Shown here: one piece after another, positions 15,812 through 25,415 of the stretch
How the letters are laid out: the number at the start of each line of letters is the position of its first letter
Position numbering within the stretch: the first letter of the stretch is position 1
DNA from: Bauldia sp.
Lineage (GTDB): Bacteria > Pseudomonadota > Alphaproteobacteria > Rhizobiales > Kaistiaceae
DNA length: 64,000 nt
Direction: 5' to 3'
NCBI GenBank assembly: GCA_028284325.1
Contig: JANQRX010000005.1
Location: forward strand, 248,001 to 312,000
The notes under the pieces: model-generated
The model's input: the letters and a program-made list of their open reading frames with translations, nothing else
What the model was told of the DNA's origin: nothing
Database searches by the model: none
Position numbers and translations under genes: made by a program

Positions 15812-16894
15812 ATGACGGACAACGCACCAACCACGACACCGGGCGCCGAACTGGTGATCCGCCGGCCGGACGACTGGCACGTGCATCTGCGCGACGGCGC
15901 CGTGCTGGATGCCGTCGCGCCGTTCACCAGCGCCCATTTCGGCCGGGCGATCATCATGCCCAACCTGGTGCCACCGGTGGTGATGGCGGCCGACGCGGCT
16001 GGCTACAGGGCGCGCATCCTGGCGGCCGTGCCGGCCGGGCACGACTTCACGCCCCTGATGACCCTCTACCTCACCGAGGCGACCGATCCCGACGATGTCG
16101 CCGCCGCCGCGCGCGACGGTCTCGTCACCGCGGTGAAGCTGTACCCGGCGGGCGCCACCACCAACTCGGCCAGCGGTGTGCGCGACGTGCGCGCGGTCGA
16201 CGCGGTGCTGGAGCGCATGGCGGCGATCGGCCTGCCGCTCCTGATCCACGGCGAGGCCACCGATCCGGAGATCGACATCTTCGATCGCGAGGCGGTGTTC
16301 ATCGACCGGGTGCTCATCCCCCTGCGGCAGCGCCATCCCGGCCTGCGCGTGGTCCTGGAGCATGTCACCACGGTGGACGCGGTCGACTATGTGCGCAGCG
16401 TCGAGGCGGGGCTGGCCGCGACGATCACGGTCCACCACCTGGTCATCAACCGCAACGCCGTCTTCCGCGGCGGCCTGCGCCCGCACTATTTCTGCCTGCC
16501 GGTGGCCAAGCGCGAGCGCCATCGCCTGGCCCTGCGCGCCGCCGCCACGTCGGGCGATCCGCGCTTCTTCCTCGGCACCGACACCGCGCCCCATCCGGTC
16601 ACCGCGAAGGAATCGGCCTGCGGCTGCGCGGGCATCTTCACCGCACCGGTGGCGCTCGCTTGCCTTGCCCATGTGTTCGAGGCGGAGGGCGCGCTCGACC
16701 GGTTCGAAGGTTTCGCCTCGCGCCATGGTCCGGCCTTCTACGGCTTGCCGGTGAACGACGCGAGGACGCGGCTCGTCCGCGACGCCGCGCCCTACACGCC
16801 GCCAGCCCCTGTTCTGGCCCGCGACGACGCCATCGCGGTGTTCGATCCCGAGTTCCCGCTGCACTGGCGGGTGGCCGACACACAACCGACCTGA
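15812..16894 (+). CDS. pyrC: Dihydroorotase, class II (PyrC)
   Basis: This 360-residue zinc amidohydrolase interconverts carbamoyl-aspartate and dihydroorotate in pyrimidine synthesis. The metal-ligand motif [10 protein letters not shown] is near residue 20, the carboxylated lysine lies in [19 protein letters not shown], His ligands in LLIHGE and LEHVTT, and the catalytic Asp in LGTDTAPH. These match the E. coli-type homodimeric enzyme, which is about 348 residues. The ATG at 15812 is chosen because the fold begins there. pyrE follows after 11 bp in the same operon. Confidence 0.95.
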   Translation: MTDNAPTTTPGAELVIRRPDDWHVHLRDGAVLDAVAPFTSAHFGRAIIMPNLVPPVVMAADAAGYRARILAAVPAGHDFTPLMTLYLTEATDPDDVAAAARDGLVTAVKLYPAGATTNSASGVRDVRAVDAVLERMAAIGLPLLIHGEATDPEIDIFDREAVFIDRVLIPLRQRHPGLRVVLEHVTTVDAVDYVRSVEAGLAATITVHHLVINRNAVFRGGLRPHYFCLPVAKRERHRLALRAAATSGDPRFFLGTDTAPHPVTAKESACGCAGIFTAPVALACLAHVFEAEGALDRFEGFASRHGPAFYGLPVNDARTRLVRDAAPYTPPAPVLARDDAIAVFDPEFPLHWRVADTQPT

Positions 16895-16905
16895 GGACCA
16901 TCACC

Positions 16906-17601
16906 ATGGCTGCCCCCATCCTCTACGATCCCGCCCTTGCGGCGCAGACCACCGCCGGCATGCTGCTGGAAGTCGGCGCGGTGCACTTTCGCGCCGACAA
17001 GCCGTACAAGCTGACGTCCGGGCTCGCGAGCCCGGTCTACATCGATTGCCGCAAGCTGATCTCGTATCCGCGGTTGCGGGGGACGCTGATGGATTTCGCG
17101 GTCTCGACAATCGTCCGGCAGATCGGCTTCGAGGCGCTCGATGCGGTGGCGGGCGGCGAGACCGCCGGCATCCCGTTCGCCGCGTGGATCGCCGATCGCC
17201 TTGGCCTGCCCATGCTCTATGTGCGCAAGAAGCCCAAGGGCTTCGGGCGCGACGCGCAGATCGAAGGGCACCTGAGCGAGGGGCAGCGTGTGCTCCTGGT
17301 CGAGGATCTCTCCACCGACGGCGGCAGCAAGGTGAAGTTCGCCGAGGCCTTGCGCACGGCCGGTGCCGTCACCGAGCACGCGCTGGTGGTGTTCCACTAC
17401 GGCATCTTTCCCGAGGCGGAAGCCGCGCTGGCGACGAAGGACCTCAAGCTCCACCATTTGGCGACGTGGCGGGATGTGCTCGCCGCGGCCCGCGCCGGCG
17501 ACTATTTCGACGCCGCGACCCTCGATCAGGTGCAGGCGTTCCTCGACGCGCCGCTCGCCTGGTCCGCCGCCCATGGCGGCGCCGACACGCTGTCGGTGTA
17601 G
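16906..17601 (+). CDS. pyrE: Orotate phosphoribosyltransferase (PyrE)
   Basis: This 231-residue enzyme transfers the phosphoribosyl group of PRPP to orotate to give OMP. The N-terminal hood region [19 protein letters not shown] and the PRPP-binding loop [17 protein letters not shown] are visible. The loop reads [10 protein letters not shown] in place of the common VDDVITTGGS, a known variant of the longer alphaproteobacterial PyrE. The start at 16906 follows GAGGACCATCACC. It forms an operon with pyrC and converges on ureG with a 6-bp gap. Confidence 0.95.
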   Translation: MAAPILYDPALAAQTTAGMLLEVGAVHFRADKPYKLTSGLASPVYIDCRKLISYPRLRGTLMDFAVSTIVRQIGFEALDAVAGGETAGIPFAAWIADRLGLPMLYVRKKPKGFGRDAQIEGHLSEGQRVLLVEDLSTDGGSKVKFAEALRTAGAVTEHALVVFHYGIFPEAEAALATKDLKLHHLATWRDVLAAARAGDYFDAATLDQVQAFLDAPLAWSAAHGGADTLSV

Positions 17602-17607
17602 GCGCGC

Positions 17608-18243
17608 CTAGATGGCTGCCGCAGCGGGTGTGGTGAGGCCGCCCGCTTCGGCGATGAAGGCGATCACCTCGTCGAGGCCGCGTCGTCGCCGGAGGTCGGT
17701 GAACACGAACGGCCGCTCCTCGCGCGCCTTCTCCGTGTCGGCGCGCATGATGTCGAGATCGGCGCCGACATGGGGCGCAAGGTCGGTCTTGTTGACGATC
17801 AGCAGATCGGACCGCGCGATCGCCGGGCCGCCCTTGCGCGGGATGTCCTCGCCCTGGCAGACCGAGATCACGTAGAGGGTGAGATCGGCAAGCTCCGGCG
17901 AGAAGGTCGCGGCGAGATTGTCACCGCCGGATTCGATCAGCACCACGTCGAGATCGTCAAAGCGCTCGTTCAAGGTTGCGACGGCCTGGAGGTTGATCGA
18001 GGCGTCCTCGCGGATCGCCGTGTGCGGGCAGCCGCCGGTCTCCACGCCGATCACGCGGTCCGACGGCAGCGCCTGCAGGCGTTCGAGAAGTTTGGCATCC
18101 TCTTGGGTGTAGATGTCGTTGGTGACGACGGCGAGCGACCAGGTCGCGCGCATGGCCTTGCAGAGCTCGGCCGTCAGCGTCGTCTTGCCGGCGCCGACCG
18201 GTCCGCCGATGCCAACGCGCAAGGGGCCGTGGGGGGAGGACAT
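17608..18243 (-). CDS. ureG: Urease accessory GTPase UreG
   Basis: This 211-residue SIMIBI GTPase couples GTP hydrolysis to nickel delivery into apo-urease with UreD, UreE and UreF. The P-loop [20 protein letters not shown] is near residue 10. The metal-binding CPH motif ([15 protein letters not shown]) and the [10 protein letters not shown] guanine-specificity motif are present. It is the last gene of the urt-ure operon, 12 bp after ureF, and converges on pyrE. Confidence 0.97.
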   Translation of the reverse strand: MSSPHGPLRVGIGGPVGAGKTTLTAELCKAMRATWSLAVVTNDIYTQEDAKLLERLQALPSDRVIGVETGGCPHTAIREDASINLQAVATLNERFDDLDVVLIESGGDNLAATFSPELADLTLYVISVCQGEDIPRKGGPAIARSDLLIVNKTDLAPHVGADLDIMRADTEKAREERPFVFTDLRRRRGLDEVIAFIAEAGGLTTPAAAAI

Positions 18244-18255
18244 GGGGCTTCTCCG

Positions 18256-18891
18256 TCAGGATCGGAAGAGTCGGGGGGCGAGCGTCTCGTGCCGCATGGA
18301 GGCGATATCCGCGGCGAGGCTGGCGGCGCCGATATCGTCGGGATCGGCGGCGATCGCGGCGTCGGCCACCTCGTGGCAGAGCGGTTGCAGGGCGGCGATC
18401 ACCTTCTGGCCGTCGGTCTGGCCGAGCGGGATCAACCGGATGCCGGCCGACACCAGATTGGCGGCGAAGGCGAACAGGTACATGGTCGCGGTCTCGGGCA
18501 ATGGCAGCTTGGCTGCGGCCGCGGCACGGCCGACTGCGACCGGATAGGGGGCCGGGCCGGCGACGGGGACGTCCCAGCCCTCGGCCACGGCCTCGGTGAA
18601 GGCCGTACCCTGTGCGGTCGATTCCAGATGGCGTTCCAATGACGGTTGCAGCGCCGCTGCCAGGTCGGCCACGTCATTGTCCTGCGGATCGCGATAGGCG
18701 GTCGCCATCAGCACCACGTCGCTGCGCCCGGCACCTTGGGCGACGCAATTGCCGATCCAGTCCGAGAGCGATGCGCGATCGATGACGATCCCGTTGCGAA
18801 CCGCCGTCTCCAGCCCGTGTGCATAGGAGAAGGCGCCGATCGGGAAGGCCGGCGAGAACCAGGCGGCCAGCGTCGTCAGCGCGTCAGTCAT
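18256..18891 (-). CDS. ureF: Urease accessory protein UreF
   Basis: This 211-residue helical protein acts with UreD and UreG in the urease activation complex. The N-terminal [18 protein letters not shown] motif is the UreF hallmark, and the C-terminal region contains [19 protein letters not shown]. The ATG at 18891 is chosen because the family starts there; it overlaps the end of ureE by 8 bp, indicating translational coupling. A much longer in-frame upstream reading is an overlap artefact of ureE. Confidence 0.95.
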   Translation of the reverse strand: MTDALTTLAAWFSPAFPIGAFSYAHGLETAVRNGIVIDRASLSDWIGNCVAQGAGRSDVVLMATAYRDPQDNDVADLAAALQPSLERHLESTAQGTAFTEAVAEGWDVPVAGPAPYPVAVGRAAAAAKLPLPETATMYLFAFAANLVSAGIRLIPLGQTDGQKVIAALQPLCHEVADAAIAADPDDIGAASLAADIASMRHETLAPRLFRS

Positions 18892-19339
18892 GACTGTGAC
18901 CGTGCCCCTGACCGTGATCATGCGTATAGGCGCCGCCCTCCGGCTGGAACGGCGCCTCGACACGCGTGACGGTGCAGCCTTGGCCTTCCAGCATGGCGGC
19001 GACCACGCGATCCCAGCGCAGCACCAGCCGGTCGGCATGCACCTCGCAGGCGAGATGGCGGTTGCCCACGTGCCAGGCGGTGCGCAGCAGATGTTCGCGG
19101 TCGTGCGCGCGGACCTCCATCAGGTCCTCCGGCGCGGCGCGGACCTCGATCGTGCGTCCGTCGTCGAGTTCGATCAGGTCGCCGTGTCGCAGCGCCACCG
19201 CCTCCGGCAAGTCGAGCAGGAAGGCGAGACCGTTGTCGCCGGTCATGGCGACGCGGCGGCGGTGCCGGTCATCGTAGGTGAGGGTCACCGTGTCGGCCGG
19301 GTCGGGACCGGTGTCGGCGACGGAGGTGGCGCGGATCAT
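18884..19339 (-). CDS. ureE: Urease accessory nickel metallochaperone UreE
   Basis: This 151-residue nickel chaperone has the N-terminal peptide-binding domain ([20 protein letters not shown]), the central metal-binding domain with [20 protein letters not shown], and a His-rich tail ending [14 protein letters not shown]. The tail holds six His residues and probably stores or passes nickel. The ATG at 19339, 10 bp after ureC, gives the standard family start. The 3' end overlaps ureF by 8 bp. Confidence 0.96.
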   Translation of the reverse strand: MIRATSVADTGPDPADTVTLTYDDRHRRRVAMTGDNGLAFLLDLPEAVALRHGDLIELDDGRTIEVRAAPEDLMEVRAHDREHLLRTAWHVGNRHLACEVHADRLVLRWDRVVAAMLEGQGCTVTRVEAPFQPEGGAYTHDHGQGHGHSHD

Positions 19340-19349
19340 CGCCGGTGCC

Positions 19350-21062
19350 TCAGAACAGGAAATAGCGCTGCGCCATAGGCAGCTCGGTCGCCGGTTCGCA
19401 GGTGAGCAGTTCGCCGTCGGCGTGGACCAGATAGGTCTCAGGATCGACGTCGATCTTCGGCGTCGCATCGTTCAGCACCATCGAGGCCTTGGAGATGCCG
19501 CCGCGGGTGTTGGCGACCGGCAGCGTGGCCTTGGCGATACCGAGCGTCTCGCCGATGCCCGCTTCATGCGCGGCCTGTGAAACAAACGTCACCGACGAGG
19601 CGGTGCGCGCGCCGCCATAGGCGCCGAACATCGGCCGGTAGTGCACGGGCTGCGGCGTCGGGATCGACGCGTTGGGATCGCCCATGGGCGCGGCGGCGAT
19701 GGTGCCGCCGATCAGCACCATCTCCGGCTTGACGCCGAAGAACGCCGGGTCCCACAGCACCAGATCGGCGCGCTTGGCGGTCTCGATCGAGCCGATGTGG
19801 TCGGCCATGCCGTGGGCGATCGCCGGATTGATGGTGTACTTGGCGATGTAGCGGCGGACGCGGAGATTGTCGTTGTCGCCGGTTTCCTCGGCGAGCCGGC
19901 CGCGCTGTCGCTTCATCTTGTCGGCGGTCTGCCAGGTGCGGATCAGCACCTCGCCGACCCGCCCCATCGCCTGGCTGTCCGAGGCGATGATCGAGAACGC
20001 GCCCATGTCGTGCAGGATGTCCTCGGCGGCGATGGTCTCCTTGCGGATGCGGCTCTCGGCAAAGGCCACGTCCTCCGGGATGTTGGCGTCGAGGTGGTGG
20101 CAGACCATCAGCATGTCGAGATGCTCGTCGATGGTGTTGACGGTGTAGGGTCGCGTCGGGTTGGTCGACGACGGCAGCACGTTGGCGAGCCCGCACACCT
20201 TGATGATGTCGGGCGCGTGGCCGCCGCCGGCGCCTTCGGTGTGGAAGGCGTGGATGGTGCGGTCCCTGAACGCCGCAATCGTGTTCTCGACGAAGCCGGA
20301 CTCGTTCAGCGTGTCGGTGTGGATCATGACCTGCACGTCGTGGTCGTCGGCAACGTTGAGGCAGCAGTCGATGGCGGCGGGCGTCGTGCCCCAGTCCTCG
20401 TGCAGTTTCAGCGCCGCCGCGCCTCCGAGCACCATCTCCTCAAGCGCTGCCGGCAGCGAGGCGTTGCCCTTGCCGGCGAAGGCCAGGTTCATGGGGAAGG
20501 CGTCGGCTGCCTGGATCATGCGGCCGATGTGCCACGGGCCGGGCGTGCAGGTGGTCGCAAGTGTCCCGTGCGCGGGGCCGGTGCCGCCGCCCAGCATGGT
20601 CGTGACGCCCGAATAGAGCGCTTCCTCGACCTGCTGCGGACAGATGAAGTGGATGTGCGCGTCGAACCCGCCAGCCGTGAGGATCCTGCCCTCGCCGGCA
20701 ATCGCCTCGGTGCCCGGCCCGATGACGATGTCGACGCCGGGCTGGGTGTCGGGGTTGCCGGCCTTGCCGATCCCGGCGATGAGACCGTCTTTCAGGCCGA
20801 TGTCGGCCTTGTAGATACCGCCGGCGTCGACCACCAGCGCGTTGGTGATCACCGTGTCGACGGCGCCGTCGGCGCGCGTCGTCTGCGCCTGGCCCATACC
20901 GTCGCGGATCACCTTGCCGCCGCCGAACTTCACCTCCTCGCCGTAGGTAGTCATGTCCTTCTCCACCTCGACGAAGAGTTCCGTATCGGCGAGGCGCACC
21001 CTGTCGCCGGTGGTGGGACCGAACATGTCGGCATAGGCGGCGCGGGAGATCGGGTGGGGCAT
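19350..21062 (-). CDS. ureC: Urease subunit alpha (catalytic)
   Basis: This 570-residue catalytic subunit hydrolyses urea to ammonia and carbamate at a dinuclear nickel centre. The ligands are in place: His136 and His138 in [11 protein letters not shown], the lysine to be carbamylated, Lys219, in [10 protein letters not shown], His in [13 protein letters not shown] and [12 protein letters not shown], and the Asp in ASDSQAMGR. The mobile-flap MVCHHLD motif is also present. It starts by a 1-base overlap with the ureB stop. The length is standard, and no defect is seen. Confidence 0.98.
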   Translation of the reverse strand: MPHPISRAAYADMFGPTTGDRVRLADTELFVEVEKDMTTYGEEVKFGGGKVIRDGMGQAQTTRADGAVDTVITNALVVDAGGIYKADIGLKDGLIAGIGKAGNPDTQPGVDIVIGPGTEAIAGEGRILTAGGFDAHIHFICPQQVEEALYSGVTTMLGGGTGPAHGTLATTCTPGPWHIGRMIQAADAFPMNLAFAGKGNASLPAALEEMVLGGAAALKLHEDWGTTPAAIDCCLNVADDHDVQVMIHTDTLNESGFVENTIAAFRDRTIHAFHTEGAGGGHAPDIIKVCGLANVLPSSTNPTRPYTVNTIDEHLDMLMVCHHLDANIPEDVAFAESRIRKETIAAEDILHDMGAFSIIASDSQAMGRVGEVLIRTWQTADKMKRQRGRLAEETGDNDNLRVRRYIAKYTINPAIAHGMADHIGSIETAKRADLVLWDPAFFGVKPEMVLIGGTIAAAPMGDPNASIPTPQPVHYRPMFGAYGGARTASSVTFVSQAAHEAGIGETLGIAKATLPVANTRGGISKASMVLNDATPKIDVDPETYLVHADGELLTCEPATELPMAQRYFLF

Positions 21063-21367
21063 CAGAGGTCTCCCATCACGCGCTTGTTGAACCCGAAGAC
21101 GCGGCGGGCGCCGGTCAGCGGCACCAGCGTCACCTCGCGGCTCTGGCCGGGCTCGAACCTGACGGCAGTGCCGGCGGCGATGTCGAGCCGCATGCCGCGG
21201 GCCTTGTCGCGGTCGAAATCGAGCGCCGGATTGGTCTCGTGAAAATGGTAGTGGCTGCCGACCTGCACCGGCCGATCGCCGGTGTTGGCGACGGTGAGCG
21301 TGACCGTCATGGCGCCGTCGTTGAGCACGATGTCGCCGGGTGCGGTGATCACCTCGCCGGGGATCAT
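21062..21367 (-). CDS. ureB: Urease subunit beta
   Basis: This 101-residue protein is the small beta subunit of bacterial urease, which packs against UreC. The start [18 protein letters not shown] and the [31 protein letters not shown] core are typical. The ATG at 21367 overlaps the upstream small-protein gene by 4 bp (ATGA), and the stop shares one base with the ureC start, so translation is coupled throughout. Confidence 0.97.
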   Translation of the reverse strand: MIPGEVITAPGDIVLNDGAMTVTLTVANTGDRPVQVGSHYHFHETNPALDFDRDKARGMRLDIAAGTAVRFEPGQSREVTLVPLTGARRVFGFNKRVMGDL

Positions 21368-21573
21368 CGCCGCCTCCGCGCCATGGCTCGTTGCGCCCAT
21401 ATGCGGTGCAGGATCATCGACAGCGGCAGCAGCGCCAAGGCAACGGCGACCAGGACCAGCGCCAGCGGAACGGTCACCTCGCCATGGGGATGCAGATGGG
21501 CGTCGCCGGCGCCGTGCGCCAACGCCAGGGTCGGCGCGATCAGCAAGGCCACGGCGAGGACGATGGTTCGCAT
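21364..21573 (-). CDS. Small His-rich membrane protein inside the urease operon
   Basis: This 69-residue protein lies between ureA and ureB, 1 bp after the ureA stop and overlapping ureB by 4 bp, so it is translated with the structural subunits. It has a signal-like first hydrophobic segment ([20 protein letters not shown]), a short extracytoplasmic stretch rich in His ([13 protein letters not shown]), one membrane helix ([20 protein letters not shown]) and a basic tail. The His cluster recalls the N-terminus of HupE/UreJ nickel permeases, but the rest of that fold is absent. The function is unknown; a nickel-related role is a guess from context. Confidence 0.75.
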   Translation of the reverse strand: MRTIVLAVALLIAPTLALAHGAGDAHLHPHGEVTVPLALVLVAVALALLPLSMILHRIWAQRAMARRRR

Positions 21574-21574
21574 G

Positions 21575-21886
21575 TCAGTCTCCTTCGCGGATCGGATCGT
21601 GCACGGTGACGAGCTTCACGCCGTCGGGAAACGTCGCCTCCACCTGCACGTCGTGGATCATCTCGGCGACGCCCTCCATCACCTGATCGCGGGTGAGGAC
21701 GTGGGCGCCGGCCTCCATCAGATCGGCGACCGAGCGGCCGTCGCGGGCGCCCTCGGTGACGAAATCGGAAATCAGCGCGATCGCTTCGGGATGGTTGAGC
21801 TTGACGCCGCGCTCCAGCCGCCGCCGGGCCACCATCGCCGCGGTGGCGATCAGCAGCTTGTCCTTCTCCCTCGGGGTCAGCTTCAT
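21575..21886 (-). CDS. ureA: Urease subunit gamma
   Basis: This 103-residue gamma subunit shows the standard sequence: [40 protein letters not shown], and [41 protein letters not shown], the last of which ends at the subunit interface. The ATG at 21886 matches the family start and lies 16 bp after ureD. An in-frame extension upstream is not supported. Confidence 0.97.
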   Translation of the reverse strand: MKLTPREKDKLLIATAAMVARRRLERGVKLNHPEAIALISDFVTEGARDGRSVADLMEAGAHVLTRDQVMEGVAEMIHDVQVEATFPDGVKLVTVHDPIREGD

Positions 21887-21902
21887 CGTCGGTGTTCCCT
21901 TG

Positions 21903-22754
21903 CTAGACGCGCCAGACACGCGGCAGGGCGCGCCCATCGTCGAGAATCCCGAGAGCCGTCGTCAGGCGCGACCGCAGGACCATGCCGTCGGCGCACAGAA
22001 GCCGCGCGACCAGCTTGCCGTCGAAGGCTGAAGCGCCACCGTCGTCCCCAATCGCCGCGCGCACGGGCGCGACCAGGCGCTCGGGATCGTCGCCGAGCCA
22101 GACCAGCGTCGCGAACGCCCGGGCGCCGGCAAGCAGCGCCGTGCCCCTCCGCAGCGCATCGATGTCGCCGGTGATGCGCAGCGCGTCGGCGAAGACCAGA
22201 CGCCCGGCGCGGCGGATCATCCAACGGTCGTGGATCGCGCCGGCACGGAAGGTTTCGCCCATGGCCGTGCGGCCGAGCACGAACGATTCGACGCCGAGAA
22301 AGGTCGCATCGCCCGCCAGCTCCACCTCGAGCGTGCGGCGAAGGCGACCACCGTCGTAGACGATCGTCTCCTGCGGCAGCCACGCGAAGCGCGCCCCGGT
22401 GCCGACGCCGACCCGTGCATCGATTCGGGCGACCCCGTCGACGGCGCGGTAGACCTTCTCGCACGCTTGGGTGGTGAGCGCGGCGTCGGTGCCGGCGTCG
22501 GCGGTCAGGTCGAGCGTATAACGATCGCCGCCGGTAACGCCGCCGGCGGTGTTGACCAGCACCGCCTGCAGGGACGGGCCGTCGTGGTTGGCCGGGAACC
22601 TGACCTTGGTCGCGCCTTCCTGAAAGGCCTCCGCGACCTGCGTGGCGCCGTCGCTGTCGCGCGCCAGGCGCACCCGCGCGTCCCCGCGGCTGCGCTGAAC
22701 GGCAGGTGTCATCGCCACGGTCGAAACGTCGGCACTGGCTGAGGCAACGGGCAT
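21903..22754 (-). CDS. ureD: Urease accessory protein UreD
   Basis: This 283-residue protein binds apo-urease and recruits UreF and UreG for nickel insertion. Family segments include [37 protein letters not shown], and the later [22 protein letters not shown]. The start at 22754 overlaps the urtE stop by one base (TGATG), so it is translationally coupled to the transporter genes. An internal ATG at 22712 is a less likely alternative. Confidence 0.95.
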   Translation of the reverse strand: MPVASASADVSTVAMTPAVQRSRGDARVRLARDSDGATQVAEAFQEGATKVRFPANHDGPSLQAVLVNTAGGVTGGDRYTLDLTADAGTDAALTTQACEKVYRAVDGVARIDARVGVGTGARFAWLPQETIVYDGGRLRRTLEVELAGDATFLGVESFVLGRTAMGETFRAGAIHDRWMIRRAGRLVFADALRITGDIDALRRGTALLAGARAFATLVWLGDDPERLVAPVRAAIGDDGGASAFDGKLVARLLCADGMVLRSRLTTALGILDDGRALPRVWRV

Positions 22755-23449
22755 CAGACGACCAGATGCCGCCTGACGTCGGGATCGTCCAGACCGGCCG
22801 TGTCGCCGGCGTAGACGATCTCGCCGCGATCCATGAGGTAAACCCTGTCGGCCAGTTCGCGCACGAAGTCGAGATACTGCTCGACGAGCAGAATCGCCAG
22901 CCCCGAGGAGTCGCGCAGGTACTGGATGGCGCGGCCGATGTCCTTGATGATCGAAGGCTGGATGCCTTCGGTGGGCTCGTCCAGGACCAGCACCCTGGGG
23001 CGGGTGACCAGGGCGCGGGCGATGGCGAGCTGCTGCTGCTGACCGCCGGAGAGGTCGCCGCCGCGCCGGTCCATCATGTCGCCGAGCACCGGGAACAGGT
23101 CGAAGATATCGGCTGGAATCGACCTCACGGCGGGCGGTCGGCCTGCGTAGCCGGTCTCCAGGTTCTCCTTCACCGTCAGGAGCGGGAAGATCTCGCGCCC
23201 CTGGGGCACATAGGCGATTCCGGCACGCGCCCGTGCGTAGGGTGGCAGGCGATCGATGGTTCGGTTGTCGAAGGTGATGGTGCCGGCGGACGTGGGGTGG
23301 TGGCCGACGATCGCGCGCAGGAGGCTGGTCTTGCCGACGCCGTTGCGGCCGAGCACCCCGGTGATCGTCGCTTCCGGCGCGTCGACGCTGACGCCGCGCA
23401 AGGCTTGCGCCGCGCCGTAGGACAGGTCGATTTCGCGGACGCTCAGCAT
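22754..23449 (-). CDS. urtE: Urea ABC transporter ATP-binding subunit UrtE
   Basis: This 231-residue LivF-like ATPase has Walker A GRNGVGKTSLLRAIVG, the signature LSGGQQQQLAIARALVTRPRVLVLDEPTEGIQ, and the switch His replaced in context by LLVEQYLDFVRELADRVYLM, typical for UrtE. It energises urea import with UrtD. It is separated from urtD by 3 bp and joined to ureD by a TGATG overlap, linking transport with hydrolysis in one transcript. Confidence 0.96.
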   Translation of the reverse strand: MLSVREIDLSYGAAQALRGVSVDAPEATITGVLGRNGVGKTSLLRAIVGHHPTSAGTITFDNRTIDRLPPYARARAGIAYVPQGREIFPLLTVKENLETGYAGRPPAVRSIPADIFDLFPVLGDMMDRRGGDLSGGQQQQLAIARALVTRPRVLVLDEPTEGIQPSIIKDIGRAIQYLRDSSGLAILLVEQYLDFVRELADRVYLMDRGEIVYAGDTAGLDDPDVRRHLVV

Positions 23450-23452
23450 GGT

Positions 23453-24205
23453 TCAGCGCCCCAGATAGACGTCGATGACGCGCTGATCGGCGCTCACGTG
23501 ATCCAACGACCCTTCCGACAGGACGGAGCCTTCATGGAGCACGGTCACCTTGACGCCGAGGTCGCGAACGAACGCCACGTCATGTTCGACGACCACCACC
23601 GAACGGGTTTCGGCGATCTCACGCAGGAGACGCGCGGTTTCCACGGTCTCCGAATCGGTCATGCCGGCCACCGGTTCGTCGACCAGCAACAGCTTCGGGT
23701 CCTGGGCGAGCAGCATGCCGATCTCCAGCCATTGCTTCTGTCCGTGGGCAAGATTGGCCGCCAGGTCGTCGGCCTTGTCGGCCAACCGGATGGTTTCGAG
23801 AATGCCGTCGATCCGTTCATGCTCGTCCGGCCCAAGGCCGTGCGCCAAGGTTGCGAACACGCCGCGGTCACCCTTCAGGGCGAGTTCCAGGTTGTCACGT
23901 ACAAGGTGGTTCTCGAACACGGTGGGCTTCTGGAACTTGCGGCCGATGCCGAGCATGGCGATGTCGGTTTCGTCGCGACGCGTGAGGTCGATATGGCCTT
24001 CGAACAGGACGTCGCCTTCGTCCGGGCGGGTCTTGCCGGTGATGACGTCCATCATGGTGGTCTTGCCGGCCCCGTTCGGGCCGATGATGGCCCGCATCTC
24101 GTCTGGCGCGATCACCAGGGACAGTGCATTCAACGCCTTGAAGCCGTCGAACGTCACCGAGACGCCGTCGAGGTAGAGAACGCTGCCGGAGGCGTGATCT
24201 TCCAT
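23453..24205 (-). CDS. urtD: Urea ABC transporter ATP-binding subunit UrtD
   Basis: This 250-residue LivG-like ATPase has Walker A GPNGAGKTTMMDVITGKT, IGRKFQKPTVFENHLVRDN (the UrtD-type Q-loop region), LAHGQKQWLEIGMLLAQDP with Walker B LLLVDEPVAGMT, and VVVVEHDVAFVRDLG. The LAHGQKQWLEIG signature in place of LSGGQ is characteristic of UrtD. It lies 10 bp after urtC and 3 bp before urtE. Confidence 0.96.
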   Translation of the reverse strand: MEDHASGSVLYLDGVSVTFDGFKALNALSLVIAPDEMRAIIGPNGAGKTTMMDVITGKTRPDEGDVLFEGHIDLTRRDETDIAMLGIGRKFQKPTVFENHLVRDNLELALKGDRGVFATLAHGLGPDEHERIDGILETIRLADKADDLAANLAHGQKQWLEIGMLLAQDPKLLLVDEPVAGMTDSETVETARLLREIAETRSVVVVEHDVAFVRDLGVKVTVLHEGSVLSEGSLDHVSADQRVIDVYLGR

Positions 24206-24215
24206 GGGCCCGTCT

Positions 24216-25415
24216 CTACTCCGCTGCCGGGACCGTCGCCGGGCGGCCGGCGGTGCCGCTGTCGCCGGCCTTGGCGGGGTCGGTGTGCGGCGGTTCGGTG
24301 GGCGCGCGAGTCGTGCTCCCGCGGTCGCGCCGCAGCCAGCCGAGGTTCAGTGCGCCGACGATGCCGCGCGGCAGGAACAGCGTGACGAAGACGAACAGTC
24401 CACCGAGGACGAACAGCCAGAGATCGGGCAGTGCGGCGGTGAAGACGCTCTTCACGCCGTTGACGAGGACGGCGCCGAGGATCGGTCCGATCAGCGTGCC
24501 GCGACCGCCGACGGCTACCCAGATGACGACCTCGATCGAGCGCGCGGGCGCAAACTCGGAAGGATTGATGATGCCCACCTGCGGCACGTAGAGCGCGCCG
24601 GCGACGCCGGCCATGCAGGCCGACAGCACGAAGGCGAACAGCTTGGCGTTCTCGACCCGGTAGCCGAGGAACCGCGCGCGGCTCTCGGCGTCGCGCACGG
24701 CAAGGAGCACCTTGCCGAAGCGCGAGCGGATCACGAACGCGACCAGCAGGACGCCCAGCCCCAGCATGATCGAGGACGCCGCAAACAGTGCGGAACGGGT
24801 TGTGTCGGCCTGGATGTCGAAGCCGAGGATGTCCTTGAAGTCGGTCAGGCCGTTGTTGCCGCCGAAGCCCATGTCGTTGCGGAAGAAGGCGAGCATCAGC
24901 GCAAAGGTCAGCGCCTGGGTGATGATCGACAGGTAGACGCCGGTCACGCGCGAGCGGAACGCGAACCATCCGAACACCAGGGCCAGGAGTCCGGGCACCA
25001 GAACGACCATGACGGCAGCGAACCAGAACTGATCGAAGCCGTACCAGAACCACGGCAACTCCTGGTAGTTCAGGAAGACCATGAAGTCCGGCAGCACGGG
25101 ATCGCCGTAGACGCCGCGCGAACCGATCTGGCGCATGAGGTACATGCCCATGGCGTAGCCGCCGAGCGCGAAGAAGGCGCCGTGGCCCAACGAAAGGATG
25201 CCGCAGTAGCCCCAGGCGAGATCGAGCGCCAGCGCCAGCAACGCAAAGGCGAGATACTTACCCGCGAGCGCAACCGCGAAGGTCGGCACGTGGAACGGCT
25301 GGCCTTCGGGTACGACCAGGTGCAGCACCGGGACCAGGACAGCCAGCGCGACGAAGCCGATGAAGATCAGCCAGGCGCGGGCGCCCAGCGCCTCGAACAG
25401 GCGTCGGGTGATCAT
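24216..25415 (-). CDS. urtC: Urea ABC transporter permease UrtC
   Basis: This 399-residue LivM-like permease has multiple membrane helices. It contains LALDLAWGYCGILSLGHGAFFALGGYAMGMYLM and later VKLLAVRDAE-like RFGKVLLAVRDAESRARFLGY, the permease EAA-like loop. The ATG at 25415 gives an ATGA overlap with the urtB stop and matches the family start; a 698-residue in-frame reading that runs back through urtB is rejected. It pairs with UrtB to form the urea channel. Confidence 0.94.
   Translation of the reverse strand: MITRRLFEALGARAWLIFIGFVALAVLVPVLHLVVPEGQPFHVPTFAVALAGKYLAFALLALALDLAWGYCGILSLGHGAFFALGGYAMGMYLMRQIGSRGVYGDPVLPDFMVFLNYQELPWFWYGFDQFWFAAVMVVLVPGLLALVFGWFAFRSRVTGVYLSIITQALTFALMLAFFRNDMGFGGNNGLTDFKDILGFDIQADTTRSALFAASSIMLGLGVLLVAFVIRSRFGKVLLAVRDAESRARFLGYRVENAKLFAFVLSACMAGVAGALYVPQVGIINPSEFAPARSIEVVIWVAVGGRGTLIGPILGAVLVNGVKSVFTAALPDLWLFVLGGLFVFVTLFLPRGIVGALNLGWLRRDRGSTTRAPTEPPHTDPAKAGDSGTAGRPATVPAAE

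Noticed and set aside
22706-24385. Long open frame on the + strand opposite urtD, urtE and ureD
   Set aside because: It spans three well-supported genes on the other strand, and its translation has no domain features; it is a GC-rich shadow frame.
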